Source: an uncultured Alphaproteobacteria bacterium
Lineage (GTDB): Bacteria > Pseudomonadota > Alphaproteobacteria > HIMB59 > GCA-002718135
Length of the DNA: 64,000 nt
Assembly: GCA_902625365.1 (NCBI GenBank)
Contig: CACOAX010000001.1
Span: 40,310 to 104,309 of the forward strand
Direction of reading: 5' to 3'
A program made the translations under genes and the position numbers. The notes beneath the pieces are model-generated. The model did no database searches, was not told where the DNA came from, and saw nothing but the letters and a program-made list of their open reading frames with translations. Below are positions 60,879-64,000 of this stretch, piece by piece (position 1 is the first letter of the stretch; each line of letters starts with the position of its first letter).

Positions 60879-61924
60879 TAATCAATTACCTTTCCAATAA
60901 TTTTTGATGTATAATCAACAAGAGGAACGATTTTGGAGTAGTTTAGTCTTGTTGGCCCAACCACACCTATAGCTCCTATAATTTCTTGATCATTATTTTT
61001 ATATGGGGCCATTACCATAGAAAGACCAGAGTGTTTAAACAAAAAATTTTTAGATCCAATAAAAATTTGAACCCCTTTTGCTTTTCCTGCAGTTTCTAAT
61101 ATGTCTACAAAACTAGATTTTTTCTCAATTTCATCAAAAAGATTTCTTATTTGATCTAAGTCTTTTGATACTATTTCATCTTTCAGTAAATTTGATTGAC
61201 CATGCAAAAAAATATAAGGATTTTTACTATTGGGTTGAGTTTCAATGATACCTTTTTGAATTAATTTTGAAGAAATTAATTCTAGCTCATTTTGTGAATT
61301 TCTTATTTCTGTTTGTATTAATCTTTTAATTTGCAAAATATTTCTATTGGTAAACTTTGATGTAAGATAATTGGAGGCCTGTATAAGTAACGAGCTATTA
61401 TATTTTCCATTATCTTCAATTATGCGATTTTCCACTTCTCCATTCTCATAAGCAAGAATAAGCATCAATTGACTACTATTTAATCTAATAAACTCAACGT
61501 GTTTTATGTTTTTTTGAAATTTTGGTGCAATAACTATTCCTGCATAACTTGATAATCCTGAAATTGCCTTGGAAGCAACATCAAGCACCTCTTCATAAGA
61601 TTTTCCCTTTGTTAAACACTGTTGTTTAATATTTTCTTTATCTGTTTTTGAAATTCTTCCAAACTCTAAAAGTCCGTCTACAAAAAACCTCATACCCTTT
61701 TCAGTGGGCATTCTGCCTGCTGATCTGTGAGGTGCGTATAAAAGTCCTTCTTTTTGTAAATTTGATAAAATAGATCTAATTGATGCTGACGAAAGATTTA
61801 AGCCTCCCATCTTCATAATTGTTTCTGATCCTGCTGGAGAACCAGTTTTAAGATATGACTCAACTAATTTTTTGAAAATTAATTTCGATCTATCATTAAT
61901 TTGAGCATATAGATTATCAGACAT
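60878..61924 (-). CDS. hrcA: Heat-inducible transcription repressor HrcA
   Basis: LNLSSASIRSILSNLQKEGLLYAPHRSAGRMPTEKGMRFFVD. Confidence 0.95.
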   Translation of the reverse strand: MSDNLYAQINDRSKLIFKKLVESYLKTGSPAGSETIMKMGGLNLSSASIRSILSNLQKEGLLYAPHRSAGRMPTEKGMRFFVDGLLEFGRISKTDKENIKQQCLTKGKSYEEVLDVASKAISGLSSYAGIVIAPKFQKNIKHVEFIRLNSSQLMLILAYENGEVENRIIEDNGKYNSSLLIQASNYLTSKFTNRNILQIKRLIQTEIRNSQNELELISSKLIQKGIIETQPNSKNPYIFLHGQSNLLKDEIVSKDLDQIRNLFDEIEKKSSFVDILETAGKAKGVQIFIGSKNFLFKHSGLSMVMAPYKNNDQEIIGAIGVVGPTRLNYSKIVPLVDYTSKIIGKVID

Positions 61925-61971
61925 AAGAATTTTATTTAAAAATTATTTTTATCTACTATTATTAAATTTAT

Positions 61972-62682
61972 ATGAGAAAAGATAGATCCTTCAATCAAAT
62001 GCGTGAAATTTCATTTGAGAAAAACGTCAATATTCATGCAGATGGTTCATGTTTGGTAAAATTTGGAAACACACATGTCCTTTGCCTTGCAACAATTGAT
62101 GAAAAAACTCCTCACTGGTTAAAGAATACTGGTAAAGGTTGGGTTACAGCAGAATACGGCATGCTGCCAAGGTCTACAAATACAAGAATGGATAGAGAGG
62201 CAGCAAAAGGAAAACAATCAGGTAGAACACAAGAAATACAAAGGTTGATTGGGCGTAGCTTAAGATCAATTGTAGATCTTTCAAATCTTGGAGAACGTCA
62301 AATAAAAATAGACTGTGATGTAATTCAAGCAGATGGTGGGACAAGAACTGCTTCTATCAGTGGCGGTTTTGTTTCTTTATTTCTGGCAATAGAAAAGTTG
62401 AAGAATAATTATAATCTTCAAAAACCAATTATAAAAAACTTTATAGGAGCAGTATCAACTGGAATAGTTGAAAATAAAGCATTATTAGATCTAGATTATA
62501 ATGAAGACTCCGAGGCTCAAGTAGATGCAAATTTTGTAATTTGTGGTTCAGATGAAATATCTGAAATACAAGTTACTGGGGAGGAATTTTTTTTCAATGA
62601 TGCTCAGTTTACAGAAATGTTTTCACTAGCAAAAATTGGAGTTAAAGAAATAATTTCTAAACAAAAAGAGGCTTTGAAATAA
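61972..62682 (+). CDS. rph: Ribonuclease PH
   Basis: ADGSCLVKFGNTHVLCLATID, GWVTAEYGMLPRSTNTR, DCDVIQADGGTRTASISGG. Confidence 0.97.
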   Translation: MRKDRSFNQMREISFEKNVNIHADGSCLVKFGNTHVLCLATIDEKTPHWLKNTGKGWVTAEYGMLPRSTNTRMDREAAKGKQSGRTQEIQRLIGRSLRSIVDLSNLGERQIKIDCDVIQADGGTRTASISGGFVSLFLAIEKLKNNYNLQKPIIKNFIGAVSTGIVENKALLDLDYNEDSEAQVDANFVICGSDEISEIQVTGEEFFFNDAQFTEMFSLAKIGVKEIISKQKEALK

Positions 62683-62683
62683 A

Positions 62684-63265
62684 TTGAGGCAATTATTATT
62701 TTTTTCAAATAATAAAAATAAAATAATTGAAATTAAAAAAATCTTTGACAAATTTAATCTAGAACTTCTTTCATTAAATGATCTAAAGATAAGTGAAGAG
62801 CCAGAAGAAAGTGGGCAAACTTTCGAAGAAAATGCAAAAATTAAATCAGACTATGGATTTAATAAAACTGGCATTCCTTGTTTTGCTGATGACTCAGGAA
62901 TATGCATTGAAAGCTTAAATTGGAAACCAGGCGTTCTTTCAAAAAGATTTTTAAATAGTTTCAAAAGTAATGAGGCTTGTTTTGAAAGTATTATTAAAAG
63001 TGTTAAAATGAAAAGTAAACAAAATGCTTACTTTAAAACTTCTATCAGCTTAACAGTTAAAGATAATCAAAGCGTAATTTTTAATGGCAAAATTGATGGA
63101 AAAATTTCTGAACAAGCTAAGGGCAGATTTGGATTTGGTTATGATCCAATTTTTATTTCTAAAAATTATAATAAAACATTGGCTGAATTACCCACAAAAG
63201 AAAAAAATGAAATTAGTCATAGATCTATAGCTGTAACAAAATTAATTAACTTTTTATCTAATTAA
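62684..63265 (+). CDS. rdgB: XTP/dITP pyrophosphatase (RdgB/HAM1)
   Basis: LLFFSNNKNKIIEIKKIF, SGQTFEENAKIKSDYG, CFADDSGICIESLNWKPGVLSKRF, GFGYDPIFI; TTG start. Confidence 0.94.
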   Translation: MRQLLFFSNNKNKIIEIKKIFDKFNLELLSLNDLKISEEPEESGQTFEENAKIKSDYGFNKTGIPCFADDSGICIESLNWKPGVLSKRFLNSFKSNEACFESIIKSVKMKSKQNAYFKTSISLTVKDNQSVIFNGKIDGKISEQAKGRFGFGYDPIFISKNYNKTLAELPTKEKNEISHRSIAVTKLINFLSN

Positions 63266-64000
63266 TGACAACAGAATATCCATTGTTTATTTTTAATATG
63301 TTAAGATCTCTTTCAATCAAATTATCTTTAAAGTAAAAGTTTCCATCAATACCATCAAATTTTTTATTCGGATTGTTTAATAATTTGACTACATCACCAA
63401 GTTTATATTCCTTTGTATAGATGAAATTAATTAAACCTATTAAGTCATAAGGCAATGTTGAGATTCTCAAAAACTCATCATCATATATCTCCATATAATT
63501 ATTAATTATATCTATTCTGCTTGTTTCAGGAACACCGGGAAATATGGCTCCTTGTAAAGAAGGTTCAAAGAAAAACGTTTTATCATCTACTACTCCAGTT
63601 CCCATAAACTGTACAATATTGGGGTCTATGTCATAGTAAGGGAGAAGAGGTGCAACCTGTAATAAATTCAAACCATAATCAGCAATCAATATGTGTGTAA
63701 AATCGTAGTCACTTGTAGTTTTAAATTTTTCCAATTTTTTTAATCTTTTTTTTGATTTTTCATCTTTTTTAGAAGATAGAATTTGTTTTTGTCTACTCAA
63801 TTCATATTTTCTCAATTCATATTTTCCCAACTCTTTTATTGATTCTCTTACATTTGATAGTTCGTCTTTATATGAAGATCTGTTGACTAATATTGCTGAG
63901 CTTTCAAAAACAATGTCATCGATAAGACTGTTTATTAAATATCCATATTCATTTTCAGGATAAAGTAGCGCAACTTTTGCATCATCTTTTAAATATAACA
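63258..64000 (-). CDS. Leu/Ile/Val-binding-like periplasmic protein (LpoA-like/Peripla_BP_6), 5' end beyond window edge
   Basis: The track ORF starts at an internal TTG, but the frame stays open to the window edge (YLKDDAKVALLYPENEYGYLINSLIDDIVFESSAILVNRSSYKDEL...); the region reads as a periplasmic-binding fold. Confidence 0.65.
   Translation of the reverse strand, partial: LYLKDDAKVALLYPENEYGYLINSLIDDIVFESSAILVNRSSYKDELSNVRESIKELGKYELRKYELSRQKQILSSKKDEKSKKRLKKLEKFKTTSDYDFTHILIADYGLNLLQVAPLLPYYDIDPNIVQFMGTGVVDDKTFFFEPSLQGAIFPGVPETSRIDIINNYMEIYDDEFLRISTLPYDLIGLINFIYTKEYKLGDVVKLLNNPNKKFDGIDGNFYFKDNLIERDLNILKINNGYSVVIN

Overview
Gene-dense, AT-rich 64 kb chromosomal window. Gene content and order (hrcA-grpE-dnaK-dnaJ-dapB, rph-rdgB, TIGR02300/FYDLN protein, msrPQ, candidate Irr boxes) suggest a streamlined, probably marine, alphaproteobacterium; this assignment is inference. 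Most genes are housekeeping: folK-folB-folP-pabC-pabA-pabB, cysS-thrS-hemB-hisI-ribA, katG, pyc, the heat-shock operon, and nucleoside salvage and uptake. No rRNA, tRNA, CRISPR array, phage or transposon was recognised. Main items of interest: (1) a candidate phosphonate-catabolism island at about 1-9.3 kb, with phosphonoacetate hydrolase, phosphonoacetaldehyde dehydrogenase, a phosphonoacetaldehyde-reductase-like Fe-ADH in place of PhnW, an unassigned methyltransferase-like protein, an EamA permease, a metallophosphoesterase and a sugar-type ABC importer; it fits a hydroxyethylphosphonate / phosphonylated-glycan route. (2) An iron island at about 18.3-26.1 kb with two palindromes resembling Irr (ICE) boxes and a ~69-nt, three-stem leader RNA candidate upstream of an imelysin/DUF4856-like gene. 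(3) A divergent TrpF-fold protein convergent with the folate/PABA cluster, and a PabA-like glutaminase with HPDS instead of HPES. (4) Matching sigma32-like promoters upstream of hsp20 and dnaK, with no CIRCE seen although hrcA is present. Calls come from reading translations by eye; no database search was run.
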